Shown piece after piece: positions 6,154-13,886 of a DNA stretch of 14,164 bases. The translations under genes were made by a program, and so were the position numbers. The notes under the pieces were generated by a model. That model searched no databases. It was not told where the DNA came from and saw only the letters and a list, made by a program, of their open reading frames with translations. The first letter of the stretch is position 1; each line of letters opens with the position of its first letter. The stretch comes from Holdemanella sp. (GTDB taxonomy: Bacteria; Bacillota_I; Bacilli_A; Erysipelotrichales; Erysipelotrichaceae). The stretch spans positions 1 through 14,164 of the forward strand of contig JABUSD010000089.1 of NCBI GenBank assembly GCA_021442845.1. The letters run 5' to 3'.

Positions 6154-7130
6154 TGGGATCATTTTTAACGAATTACGCTCCAGAAATTTTCTATGTTCTT
6201 TGTGGTATCGTTTGTTTTGATACAGCTTTAAGAGCATTAAAGAATGAACAATCAAAAATTCCAACATTCTTATTCTGGTTATTATTAGGTATTATCTTTG
6301 CCGGTGGTAAATTCTTACCTCCAGTTGTAACAGGTGCTCTTCTTGTTGTGATGGGTGTAATCACTGTTACTGGAAACTTAAAAATGGGTAAATTTGAAGA
6401 AGCTTCTTATGAATTCAAAAAAGCTGCTGCTGATAAACTAGGAAACAAAATCTTTATCCCTGCTATTACAGTAGGTGTTATGGCATTTGTATTAGCATTT
6501 GTAAAATATACAGAATATGTTCCTGATGCAACAACTGGTGAATTGGTCGCAACTACTAAATCATTAAACGGTGCTATCATGACTGGTGTTGGATGTGTGC
6601 TTGCCTTAATTCTTGCATTCATCATCTGTAAACCTAAAGTGAAAGAAACAAGAGAAGATTCAGCTCGTCTATTAATGACAGTTGGTGCTTCTTCATTACT
6701 TCCTCAGCTATTAGGTGCTTTACAATCTATCTTTACAGCTGCTGGAGTAGGTGCTGTTATTTCTACAATTGTATCTGCAATTATCCCAGAAGGAAACATC
6801 TTTGCCGGTGTTATCGTATATTGCTTCGGTATGGTTATTTTCACTATGATTATGGGTAATGCATTCGCTGCTTTCTCTGTTATCACTATCGGTATTGGAT
6901 ATCCATTCTTAATTGCTCACGGTGGTAACCCTGCTGTTATTGGTGCTTTAGGTATGACTTGTGGTTATTGCGGAACATTAATGACTCCTATGGCTGCAAA
7001 CTTCAATATCGTACCTTGTGCGGTTCTGGAAACAAAAGATCCTCGATGGGCTATCATTAAGACACAGGCTCCTGTTGCTTTAATCTTAATCGTTGTCCAC
7101 ATCGTATTAATGCTTGTATTGGCTTTCTAA
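6153..7130 (+). CDS. DUF979 membrane protein, putative 5-oxoproline transporter subunit
   Basis: Polytopic membrane protein of 325 residues with about eight to ten hydrophobic segments, normal for DUF979. Features include a loop rich in Lys and Glu at about 75-95, a Gly/Ala-rich half with MGNAFAAFSVITIGIGYPF (about 234-252), and CGYCGTLMTPMAANFNI (about 270-286), a Gly- and Pro-broken stretch that could line a substrate path. It is the partner of the upstream DUF969 protein. AAAGGAGG ends about 7 bases before its ATG, within the DUF969 coding region. The pcp gene follows after 13 bases. The substrate is inferred from the neighbour only. Confidence 0.85.
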   Translation: MGSFLTNYAPEIFYVLCGIVCFDTALRALKNEQSKIPTFLFWLLLGIIFAGGKFLPPVVTGALLVVMGVITVTGNLKMGKFEEASYEFKKAAADKLGNKIFIPAITVGVMAFVLAFVKYTEYVPDATTGELVATTKSLNGAIMTGVGCVLALILAFIICKPKVKETREDSARLLMTVGASSLLPQLLGALQSIFTAAGVGAVISTIVSAIIPEGNIFAGVIVYCFGMVIFTMIMGNAFAAFSVITIGIGYPFLIAHGGNPAVIGALGMTCGYCGTLMTPMAANFNIVPCAVLETKDPRWAIIKTQAPVALILIVVHIVLMLVLAF

Positions 7131-7143
7131 TCTAGGTGTTTCT

Positions 7144-7785
7144 ATGAAAATACTTGTTACTGGATTTGATCCATTTGGTGGAGAACCAATCAATCCTGCT
7201 ATTGAATCAGTCAAACTACTTCCTGATACAATTGCTGGTGCAGAAATTATTAAACTGGAGATTCCAACTGTATTCCATCGTTCATTACAGACAATCGATA
7301 AAGCAATTGCTCAATACGATCCTGATGTAATCCTATCAATTGGTCAGGCTGGCGGTAGACCAGATATTACTGTAGAACGTATTGGCATCAACTGTGATGA
7401 TGGAAGAATTCCTGACAATGATGGAAATCAGCCAATTGATGTGCCTGTATTTGCCGATGGTCCTGCTGCATACTTTGTAACAGTTCCTATTAAGGCGATG
7501 GTTGCAAACATCCAGTCAAAACAAATCCCTGCTTCTATTTCAAATACAGCAGGTACATATGTATGCAATCATGTAACATATGGTGTTCGTCACATCGTTG
7601 AAACAAAATATCCGGGAAAACGTTCGGGATTTATTCACATTCCTTACCTTCCTCAACAGGTTGTTGATAAAAAAGGAATGCCTAGTATGCCTCTTGATTT
7701 AATTGAAAAAGCTTTAGAGGCTGCCATCGAAGCCATCGTAACAACAAAAGAAGATATTAAAATTACTGGTGGTGCTACTCATTAA
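7144..7785 (+). CDS. pcp: Pyroglutamyl-peptidase I (pyrrolidone-carboxylate peptidase)
   Basis: Cytoplasmic cysteine peptidase of family C15 that removes N-terminal pyroglutamate (5-oxoproline) from peptides. The 213-residue length is normal. The N-terminus MKILVTGFDPFGGEPINPA is diagnostic. The catalytic triad is complete: Glu78 in VERIGIN, Cys141 in NTAGTYVCNHV and His165 in GFIHIPYLP. These are all offset by three from the Bacillus enzyme (Glu81, Cys144, His168). I chose ATG 7144 and not the in-frame ATG 7114, because the latter adds ten residues from the DUF979 end and the family starts at MKIL. AGGTG lies about 7 bases upstream. It is the last gene of the DUF969-DUF979-pcp operon and ends one base before the hairpin. 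No 5-oxoprolinase (pxpABC) is in view, so the fate of 5-oxoproline is not shown. Confidence 0.95.
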   Translation: MKILVTGFDPFGGEPINPAIESVKLLPDTIAGAEIIKLEIPTVFHRSLQTIDKAIAQYDPDVILSIGQAGGRPDITVERIGINCDDGRIPDNDGNQPIDVPVFADGPAAYFVTVPIKAMVANIQSKQIPASISNTAGTYVCNHVTYGVRHIVETKYPGKRSGFIHIPYLPQQVVDKKGMPSMPLDLIEKALEAAIEAIVTTKEDIKITGGATH

Positions 7786-7816
7786 AAAAAGAGTCAAGTT
7801 AATCTTGGCTCTTTTT
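7786..7816. terminator. Bidirectional terminator between pcp and membrane protein gene
   Basis: AAAAAGAGTCAAG (7786-7798) pairs with CTTGGCTCTTTTT (7804-7816), with one wobble or mismatch, around a TTAAT loop. Poly-T lies on each strand. The minus-strand membrane gene's stop codon (7799-7801) sits in the loop. Confidence 0.85.
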
Positions 7817-8197
7817 GCTTGAATTAAGTCCCTGCCTTACATAAAAGGTTTTGAAATCGTATTCTCCATATAGATAATCATCCAATGCCATAAGTAGCAT
7901 AAAGATTCCAATTAAAATGAATAGGATTCCTAATGATACAAATACAACAAAGTCCTCTGTTGATATATCTGGCTTTTGAATTACCTGTTTATTGAATAGC
8001 CAGATTGCTACAATAAACAATGCAATTCCAATAATGACTTCTGCAATAAGTGTTTTTTTATCTCTTTTATATTCTTTTTTCTTATTTACATATCCTGCTA
8101 CAACATATTTTTTCTGATTGATGAACATGACAAAGTAAATAAGAATACCTATAAAACAAATCACATCAATAATACTAACAAATATACCTGTTATCAT
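7799..8197 (-). CDS. Small three-helix membrane protein, function unknown
   Basis: A 132-residue protein with three hydrophobic segments at about 3-26, 50-70 and 84-107. Between the first and second is a strongly basic loop (KKKEYKRDKKT, about 39-49). The tail after about 108 is polar and rich in Tyr and Asp, ending in Ser and Lys. The positive-inside rule would put the basic loop in the cytoplasm and the N-terminus outside. I recognise no family. The start at 8197 has AGGAG 5 bases upstream. It lies 8 bases after the alcohol dehydrogenase stop and is almost certainly cotranscribed with it. Its terminator is shared with pcp on the other strand. Confidence 0.75.
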   Translation of the reverse strand: MITGIFVSIIDVICFIGILIYFVMFINQKKYVVAGYVNKKKEYKRDKKTLIAEVIIGIALFIVAIWLFNKQVIQKPDISTEDFVVFVSLGILFILIGIFMLLMALDDYLYGEYDFKTFYVRQGLNSSKKSQD

Positions 8198-8205
8198 GAT
8201 TTCTC

Positions 8206-9372
8206 CTATTTACACATCTTAAAGATTTCTAATGCATCCGCTTCTCTTAATGGAATGAATCCATTGACAACACTGTTCTTTACTGATTTTCTTGCCATGA
8301 TTTCAAATTTAGAATCATCAATGCCAATTTCTGTTAATGTGCTGGCAAGTCCCAATGTATTTTTAAAGAAATCCGCTAATTTATCAATGGCTTGATTCGC
8401 AATATCCATTGGTTCCAGACTTGCATCAATTCCCATGACATTCACACCGAATTGTACATATTTTGATACGGTCTTTTCACTTAGACAATAGCGCATCCAC
8501 TGTGGGGTTAAAATGGCCAATCCTAATCCATGGGTAATATCATAATAAGCACTTAGTTCATGTTCTAATTTATGACATGACCATTGCTGTTTTTTTCCAC
8601 CAACAACAAAACCATTGATAGCCCATGAAGATGCCCACATCAAGTTAGCTCTTGCTTCATAGTTGGTTGGATCATTCATCGCAATTGGTGCATATTTCAT
8701 AACTGAACGCAGCATGCTTTCCATGAATCCATCTAACATATCAAAGTCTGGTGTCATATTGAAATAGACTTCAAAGATATGTGACATGATATCCGCACTA
8801 CCGCAAGCTGTCTGGTATTTGCTGACTGTATATGTATAGGTTGGATCTAAAAAAGATACCTTTGGCTTTAAACAGTTTGCACCTCGATCCAGTTTATCAT
8901 TTGTGATTGGATTGGAAATAACTCCTCCATTATCCATTTCCGAACCTGTTGCGGCTAGTGTCAATACCGTTACAATTGGTAATGCCTTTTCAATTGTCGT
9001 CGTATTCTTTTCGGAAAAGAACAGCCATGGATCATGTTCTACAAATGTTCCTGCTGCCATAAACTTTGTCGCATCAATCGTTGATCCTCCTCCTACAGCA
9101 AGACATACATCAATGCCTTCATCCTTACAGATTTTGGCTCCTTCCCTTACTGAATCAATTCTTGGATTTGGTTCTATTCCGGATACTTCAAATACCTCAA
9201 AGTCTTTCAATAATTCCATGATTGTATCGTACAATCCCATTTTTTTAATCGATCCTCCTCCATATACAAGAAGAACCTTCTTACCAAATTTAGCTAATTC
9301 CTTTGGTAAATTTTCTATCTGTCCCTTTCCAAAATATACTTTTGTTGGAATGTCATATATAAAATTCTGCAT
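8206..9372 (-). CDS. Iron-type alcohol dehydrogenase, YqhD/BdhA group
   Basis: Cytoplasmic NAD(P)H-dependent aldehyde/alcohol oxidoreductase of 388 residues. The iron-type ADH fold is clear: a nucleotide-binding half with YGGGSIKKMG (about 37-46) and GGGSTIDATK (about 94-103), then a helical metal-binding half. The metal ligands match the numbering of E. coli YqhD: Asp194 and His198 in GSADIMSHIFE, His267 in CHKLEHE and His281 in ITHGLG. The GGGS after the first strand is typical of the NADPH-preferring group; cofactor choice is inference. Substrates of the group are butyraldehyde and other short aldehydes. The start has GAGG about 8 bases upstream. It leads a two-gene unit with the small membrane protein and diverges from rpiR copy 1 across a 97-base gap. 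Confidence 0.93.
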   Translation of the reverse strand: MQNFIYDIPTKVYFGKGQIENLPKELAKFGKKVLLVYGGGSIKKMGLYDTIMELLKDFEVFEVSGIEPNPRIDSVREGAKICKDEGIDVCLAVGGGSTIDATKFMAAGTFVEHDPWLFFSEKNTTTIEKALPIVTVLTLAATGSEMDNGGVISNPITNDKLDRGANCLKPKVSFLDPTYTYTVSKYQTACGSADIMSHIFEVYFNMTPDFDMLDGFMESMLRSVMKYAPIAMNDPTNYEARANLMWASSWAINGFVVGGKKQQWSCHKLEHELSAYYDITHGLGLAILTPQWMRYCLSEKTVSKYVQFGVNVMGIDASLEPMDIANQAIDKLADFFKNTLGLASTLTEIGIDDSKFEIMARKSVKNSVVNGFIPLREADALEIFKMCK

Positions 9373-9434
9373 AACTAATCCTCATTTCCTTTTTATTATT
9401 ATAATACAAAACCTATTGAATTTATATTTCCAAT

Positions 9435-9463
9435 TTGCACCCTACCTTTTAAAAGGTTAATAT
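9435..9463 (+). promoter_or_regulatory. Promoter of rpiR copy 1 with a palindromic spacer
   Basis: TTGCAC (9435-9440) and TAATAT (9458-9463) are spaced by 17 bases. Within that spacer ACCTTTTAAAAGGT (9444-9457) is a perfect 14-bp palindrome, a typical position for a repressor site. Transcription would start near 9470, which is the A of the ATG. Whether RpiR copy 1 itself binds here is inference. Confidence 0.5.
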
Positions 9464-9469
9464 ATAAGC

Positions 9470-10255
9470 ATGAGTGTTAATTACAATTTAAATCTACAGA
9501 ATCTATCCGATAATGAATTATCCATCCTTAAATATCTGCATGAGAATAGTGAACATGTGAGTCATATATCCATTCAGAAATTAGCTTCGGAAATCAATTA
9601 TTCAACAAGTACAATCCTAAGATTATGCAAGAAGATGGGCTTACATGGATTTCCTGAATTGAAATATTATTTATCCTCTATTCATGAAAATAAAGATATT
9701 AAAAAAGAAGATTCCGTTCAGATAGATTATGAGCGATTAAAATCCAATATAATCAATGATATTGAAGGAAGTGCTGCTTTTATCAACACCGAGAATCTTC
9801 CTTTGATTGCCAATCTATTGTTGCAGGATGTTCCACTGTATCTGCATTCCCCTAGTGGCGTAACCGATATCTGTGTACGTTATCTGGAGCGTTTATTGTT
9901 TATCAGTGGTCGTGCCAAAGTATATACAATGCCATCCCTTAGAACGACTCGCCATACAATCCAGAGTGTAGAACCTGGTAATATTTTTATCTTTATATCC
10001 CATTCTGGTAATTATGAACCAACTTTAGATCTTGTTAGAGAAGCAAGATTAAAAGGAATGAAAGTCATTTCCTTTTCTTCCTTAGAAAGCAATCAGCTAG
10101 CTGATTTATCAACATATTCGCTTCGTTATTTTGCCAAGAACAGAGAAAACAATGGGGCGGATATCTCCAATCGTCTTTGTTGTTTCTTTGTGATTTCACA
10201 ATTGATTCAATACTACAATATGATAAAGATGGAGGCAAACGATGAAAGCATTTGA
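9470..10255 (+). CDS. RpiR-family transcriptional regulator, copy 1 (HTH plus SIS domain)
   Basis: Cytoplasmic sugar-phosphate-sensing regulator of 261 residues. The N-terminal HTH_6 spans about 13-75, with the helix-turn-helix near 34-57 (SIQKLASEINYSTSTILRLC). The SIS domain spans about 105-240 and keeps the phosphosugar-binding serines in HSPSG (126-130) and SHSGNYEPT (177-185). The start has no ribosome site at normal distance; AAAAGG is 13 bases away. The promoter suggests a leaderless transcript. An in-frame stop at 9458 and the absence of other nearby ATG codons fix the start. It overlaps rpiR copy 2 by 14 bases. Convergent GH4 and PTS genes suggest control of alpha-glucoside use, as for GlvR/MalR in Bacillus. 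The divergent alcohol dehydrogenase gene is another candidate target. Confidence 0.9.
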   Translation: MSVNYNLNLQNLSDNELSILKYLHENSEHVSHISIQKLASEINYSTSTILRLCKKMGLHGFPELKYYLSSIHENKDIKKEDSVQIDYERLKSNIINDIEGSAAFINTENLPLIANLLLQDVPLYLHSPSGVTDICVRYLERLLFISGRAKVYTMPSLRTTRHTIQSVEPGNIFIFISHSGNYEPTLDLVREARLKGMKVISFSSLESNQLADLSTYSLRYFAKNRENNGADISNRLCCFFVISQLIQYYNMIKMEANDESI

Positions 10256-10976
10256 TAGGATTGACATTCACTGTCTTAGTGATACCGAAAGAATCATATA
10301 TGATTATTTTCTTAAAAATACCGGATCGATTCCTTATAAGACTTTAAGCGATCTTTGTAATGAGCTATATGTATCAAATGCATCTATTGTCCGTTTTACA
10401 CAGAAGCTTGGTTTTTCCGGATTTAATGATTTCAAGTTTGCTTTGAAAGAGGAACTGACACAGCTGCATACCAATACGGATTTTCAATCCCTTGTTCCGA
10501 AGAATACTGCCAAAATCAAAGATTTCATTGAGAATATCGATATGGAACAGGCAGAGCAGATTGTGGATTTAATCCTAACAAATCCTTCCATCTATATTTA
10601 TGGAAGAGATTTATCCAGCATTCCTGCAAACTATATACATACAATGTTAACAACACTGGATATTTCTTGCATCCTGATTGACTGGAAGGAATTCATAAAG
10701 GCATTGGCACCTACATTTCCAAAGGATTCTTTATTGATTCTATTTACAAATAGAGGATTAACCGATGAATATAAGATGATATTATCGGATTGTTTAAAGA
10801 ACAATGTGACAATTGTTGGGATTACTTCTACAAAGATTGATGAAAGTGATATCAAATATATGAAACATTATATTTATACACCCGAAACAAATATGCGTAC
10901 AAAGACGACAACGTTTTCATATATTCAGATATTAGTTGAACTTCTTATTTCCAGACTAAATGAAAAGAGAGCTTGA
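10242..10976 (+). CDS. RpiR-family transcriptional regulator, copy 2 with degenerate SIS site
   Basis: A 244-residue paralogue of the preceding regulator. The HTH_6 region spans about 12-75 (LSDTERIIYDYFLKN, then TLSDLCNELYVSNASIVRFT). The SIS-like domain spans about 100-225, but where copy 1 has SHSGNYEPT this one has FTNRGLTDEY (168-177). The first motif reads YGRDLSS (120-126). The usual S-x-S-G phosphosugar contact is therefore lost or altered, so it may respond to another ligand or act as a partner of copy 1 (inference). ATG 10242 has GGAGG about 7 bases upstream, inside the copy 1 end, so translation is coupled. The stop codon (10974-10976) lies in the loop of the following terminator. 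Confidence 0.85.
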   Translation: MKAFDRIDIHCLSDTERIIYDYFLKNTGSIPYKTLSDLCNELYVSNASIVRFTQKLGFSGFNDFKFALKEELTQLHTNTDFQSLVPKNTAKIKDFIENIDMEQAEQIVDLILTNPSIYIYGRDLSSIPANYIHTMLTTLDISCILIDWKEFIKALAPTFPKDSLLILFTNRGLTDEYKMILSDCLKNNVTIVGITSTKIDESDIKYMKHYIYTPETNMRTKTTTFSYIQILVELLISRLNEKRA

Positions 10977-10989
10977 TTGCTCTCTTTTC
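10962..10989. terminator. Bidirectional terminator between rpiR copy 2 and PTS gene
   Basis: GAAAAGAGAGC (10962-10972) pairs perfectly with GCTCTCTTTTC (10979-10989) around a 6-base loop. The rpiR stop codon lies in the loop. T-rich tails on both strands end the convergent transcripts. Confidence 0.85.
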
Positions 10990-10992
10990 CTA

Positions 10993-12519
10993 TTAATACT
11001 TCAATACTTCTCTTACCGTATCAGCAATCTTTTCAACCTTTGGTCCATAGATTATCTGAATATGTTTATCCGATGGTTTAATAATTCCAAGTGATCCCGT
11101 TGTCTTGAATCCTTCTTCATTGACAAGTGCCATATCCTTTAAGTCAACTCTTAGACGTGAGATACAGTTATTGACAACAACGATATTATCTCTTCCACCT
11201 AAACATTCAATGATTTTTGCGGCAAGTTTTTCTTCTTTTTCATTTAATGTAAGCTTATCATCGTCTCCCATATCATCGGCATCTGCAACATCGATAGAAA
11301 TCTGTTTCTTTGTTAGATACCATTTGAATACTGTGTAGTAAACAACTGCATAGATTGCACCAACAACCAATACCCAGTACCAGTTGCTTCCTGGCTGGAA
11401 TACACCCCAGATGAAGAAGTCGATGATACCACCACCTGTATTACCGATTGCAACACCTAATACACTCATCAACATGAATGATAAACCTCCCATGATTGAG
11501 TGGAATAAGAATAGCACTGGAGCGATGAACATGAACGAGAATTCAAGTGGTTCTGTGATACCAGATACGAATGATGCAGCAACACCAGCAATCATCAATG
11601 CCTTAACTTTTGGCTTCTTATCTTCTGGAGATGTTCTATAGATAGCTAATGCAGCAGCTGGAAGACCAAACATCATGAATGGCATCTTTCCTTGTCCTAA
11701 ATATTGTGTATATGGACGAAGATCAGCTAGAGGCACTTTGTCAATGAACTGTAAGAAGATATTCAAACATCCTTCAACACCCTGGTAAACACCTCCTAAT
11801 GGAGTTGTTCTGAATAATGAGTTCAATACGTGGTGTAATCCAGTTGGAATCAATAAACGTTCCAATGTACCGAAGATGAATACTCCAAATGAACCAGCAG
11901 CAGAAATTAGTGAACCACATCCATTAATAGCAGCTGAAATTGGAGACCATACAAATGGTAATGCAAGACCTAGACCTGCCATTACAACGATTGTAATCAG
12001 GGCAACAAATCGTTTTCCACCATAGAAGGCAACGGCAGCAGGGAATTGGATCTTGTGATATTTATTGTGTAATGCCGCTGTAACAAGACCAGCGATAATA
12101 CCAGCTGTAGCTCCCATATCCACTGTATCAACACCAAGGATATTGGCGATACGTAGTGAGCTGAAATCCATGATACCTGAATTTACGGTTAATGAACAGG
12201 CAACTAAGAATGTATAGTAACCAATAAATCCAGCAAATGCAGCTGTTCCTTTATCTTCCTTTGCCATACCAAGAGCAATTGAGATAGAGAATAGAACTGG
12301 CATCAATGTAAATACGATATTTGAAACTGTCTTCAATGAAGAAATAATGAAGAACACAACAGGTGAAGCCAGGAATGGAATGGCTTCTAATACCTGAGGT
12401 TTTGTAAGTGCAGCTGTTAATCCTAGTACGATACCACATGCAGCTAAGGCAGCGATTGGCATCATCAAGCTTCTTCCTAAATTGGAGAAGAATGTCATCA
12501 ATTTATTTTTCTTATTCAT
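10993..12519 (-). CDS. PTS EIICB permease, glucose/maltose family (alpha-glucoside type)
   Basis: Membrane permease of 508 residues that imports and phosphorylates a sugar. The EIIC domain (about 10-405) is made of many hydrophobic segments. It shows LERLLIPTGLHHVLN (about 219-233) and GITEPLEF (about 320-327), both diagnostic of the Glc family. An acidic linker (about 408-425) leads to EIIB. The phosphorylated cysteine is Cys452 in NNCISRLRV; the usual form is NCATRLR. No EIIA domain is attached and no separate EIIA gene is in view, so a phosphodonor EIIA must come from elsewhere, as known for Bacillus MalP. AAAGGAG lies 9 bases before ATG 12519. The GH4 gene lies 41 bases upstream in the same operon and points to maltose or another alpha-glucoside as substrate. 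The gene name malP would be by analogy only. Confidence 0.92.
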   Translation of the reverse strand: MNKKNKLMTFFSNLGRSLMMPIAALAACGIVLGLTAALTKPQVLEAIPFLASPVVFFIISSLKTVSNIVFTLMPVLFSISIALGMAKEDKGTAAFAGFIGYYTFLVACSLTVNSGIMDFSSLRIANILGVDTVDMGATAGIIAGLVTAALHNKYHKIQFPAAVAFYGGKRFVALITIVVMAGLGLALPFVWSPISAAINGCGSLISAAGSFGVFIFGTLERLLIPTGLHHVLNSLFRTTPLGGVYQGVEGCLNIFLQFIDKVPLADLRPYTQYLGQGKMPFMMFGLPAAALAIYRTSPEDKKPKVKALMIAGVAASFVSGITEPLEFSFMFIAPVLFLFHSIMGGLSFMLMSVLGVAIGNTGGGIIDFFIWGVFQPGSNWYWVLVVGAIYAVVYYTVFKWYLTKKQISIDVADADDMGDDDKLTLNEKEEKLAAKIIECLGGRDNIVVVNNCISRLRVDLKDMALVNEEGFKTTGSLGIIKPSDKHIQIIYGPKVEKIADTVREVLKY

Positions 12520-12560
12520 TTGGTAAAACTCCTTTAAAACTTCCTAATTCTTTAATTCTT

Positions 12561-13886
12561 TTATTTTAATTCTGGCCAATATCCTTTGTTTGCTTCAATT
12601 AAAGCATCCAATACTTTACGTGCTTTCTTTGCGTCATTTACAAGACGGTTCAATGTAAATGCCATCAATGCTTTCTGATAGGATCCTTCAAAGAAGGCAT
12701 CGACTAATAATTTTTCACTCGATACCTGCTGTACCAATAATCCAAGATAGAATTGTGGGATAGGTCCTACTCGCATTGGTCTAGGTCCATTGATTCCTAA
12801 TTCACATACAACTTCTACCATCGCATCATCCTGCATATTGCAGATAGCACCTTTGTTTTCAACGATTAGGATAAAACGTCCATTTGTATTGAATGCGATT
12901 GCTTCTGCTACTTTGATCATCATTTCTGCATGCGCATCCGAAATATGGTCAAACTTGTCTCCTAATTTACCAGCAGCAATGATTTCATCACATTCCTTGA
13001 ATACACGTTTTTCACGTCCTGCCATAACTTCATCAGCACGTGTGAATTCTGGATTCAGATGGCTCACCTTATATTCTGGGTATAGGTAATATCCATCGTA
13101 TGTATTTGGAAGATAATCAGGGAAATCTTCTAACATAGTCTGAACAAATCCATATGTATCCAACCATGACTGGTCACGCTGTTCTGCATCCTGTGGAAGG
13201 AAGCCTTTTTCCTTAACGATTTGACGTACTTTTGGTAATAAATCTTCCCCTGTTGTCTTATCATAGATATGTGTAAACCATCCATAGTGATTCAATCCAA
13301 AATAAACAGGATCTAAATTTTCCCAGTCACATCCTAATAGACGGCTTGTTGAACGTACCACATTTTCTGGCTGATCACATATATTTAATAAACGTGTATC
13401 ATCTGGGAATTCTCTTCTTAATGCTTCTGCAACGATAGCTGCAGGGTTGGAATAATTTAAAATCCATGCTTCTGGAGCATACTTTCTAATTTCATGTACT
13501 GCCTTGATCATATCAACACAAGAACGCATACCATATGCCATTCCTCCAGGACCACATGTTTCCTGTCCAATCATACCCATACTTAGGGGTATATGTTCAT
13601 CGGCCTGGCGCATCTTTAATCCACCAGAACGCATCTGCATAAATACGAAATCCATTCCTGTATATGCTTTTTCAGGATCTGTTGTGTAAGAGAAATCCAG
13701 TTCTGGATATCTTTCCGCAAACATGATATCTCCATATTTACCGATTGGTTCCTGACGTTTTTCATCAATGTCAAACAATACTAATTTTGCTAGCGGAAAT
13801 TCTTCCTGTAAGCGAGCAAATGATTTCAGGAATCCTAATGTATAGGTACTTCCTCCTCCTACAATACAAACATTATATTTTTTCAC
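12561..13886 (-). CDS. glvA: GH4 6-phospho-alpha-glucosidase (GlvA/MalA type)
   Basis: Cytoplasmic NAD- and divalent-metal-dependent hydrolase of 441 residues that cleaves maltose-6'-phosphate and related phospho-alpha-glucosides. The N-terminal NAD fold has VGGGSTYT (9-16). QETCGPGGMAYGMRS (about 108-122) and NYSNPAAIVAEA (144-155) match GlvA closely. The metal ligands are Cys170 and His200; Asp171 in CDQP fits the alpha-type C-D-x-P signature, and Tyr263 in LPNTYDGYYL matches the GlvA catalytic tyrosine. The beta-type enzymes carry CN-type motifs instead. The start is GTG 13886 with AGGAGG 8 bases upstream; the ATG-less start is well supported because KKYNVCIVGGGST begins at once. It is the first gene of the operon with the EIICB permease. 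The likely promoter lies about 55 bases upstream. Confidence 0.94.
   Translation of the reverse strand: MKKYNVCIVGGGSTYTLGFLKSFARLQEEFPLAKLVLFDIDEKRQEPIGKYGDIMFAERYPELDFSYTTDPEKAYTGMDFVFMQMRSGGLKMRQADEHIPLSMGMIGQETCGPGGMAYGMRSCVDMIKAVHEIRKYAPEAWILNYSNPAAIVAEALRREFPDDTRLLNICDQPENVVRSTSRLLGCDWENLDPVYFGLNHYGWFTHIYDKTTGEDLLPKVRQIVKEKGFLPQDAEQRDQSWLDTYGFVQTMLEDFPDYLPNTYDGYYLYPEYKVSHLNPEFTRADEVMAGREKRVFKECDEIIAAGKLGDKFDHISDAHAEMMIKVAEAIAFNTNGRFILIVENKGAICNMQDDAMVEVVCELGINGPRPMRVGPIPQFYLGLLVQQVSSEKLLVDAFFEGSYQKALMAFTLNRLVNDAKKARKVLDALIEANKGYWPELK

Noticed and set aside
7114..7143. ATG at 7114 as the start of pcp
   Set aside because: The extra ten residues come from the DUF979 end in another frame. 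Family members begin at MKILVTGFDPFGG.
9451..9456. AAAAGG as the ribosome site of rpiR copy 1
   Set aside because: It is 13 bases from the ATG and is one half of the perfect palindrome in the promoter spacer, so it would probably not be transcribed.
8903..9460. Plus-strand reading frame of 185 codons
   Set aside because: It is the shadow of the alcohol dehydrogenase, whose catalytic ligands are all intact on the other strand.
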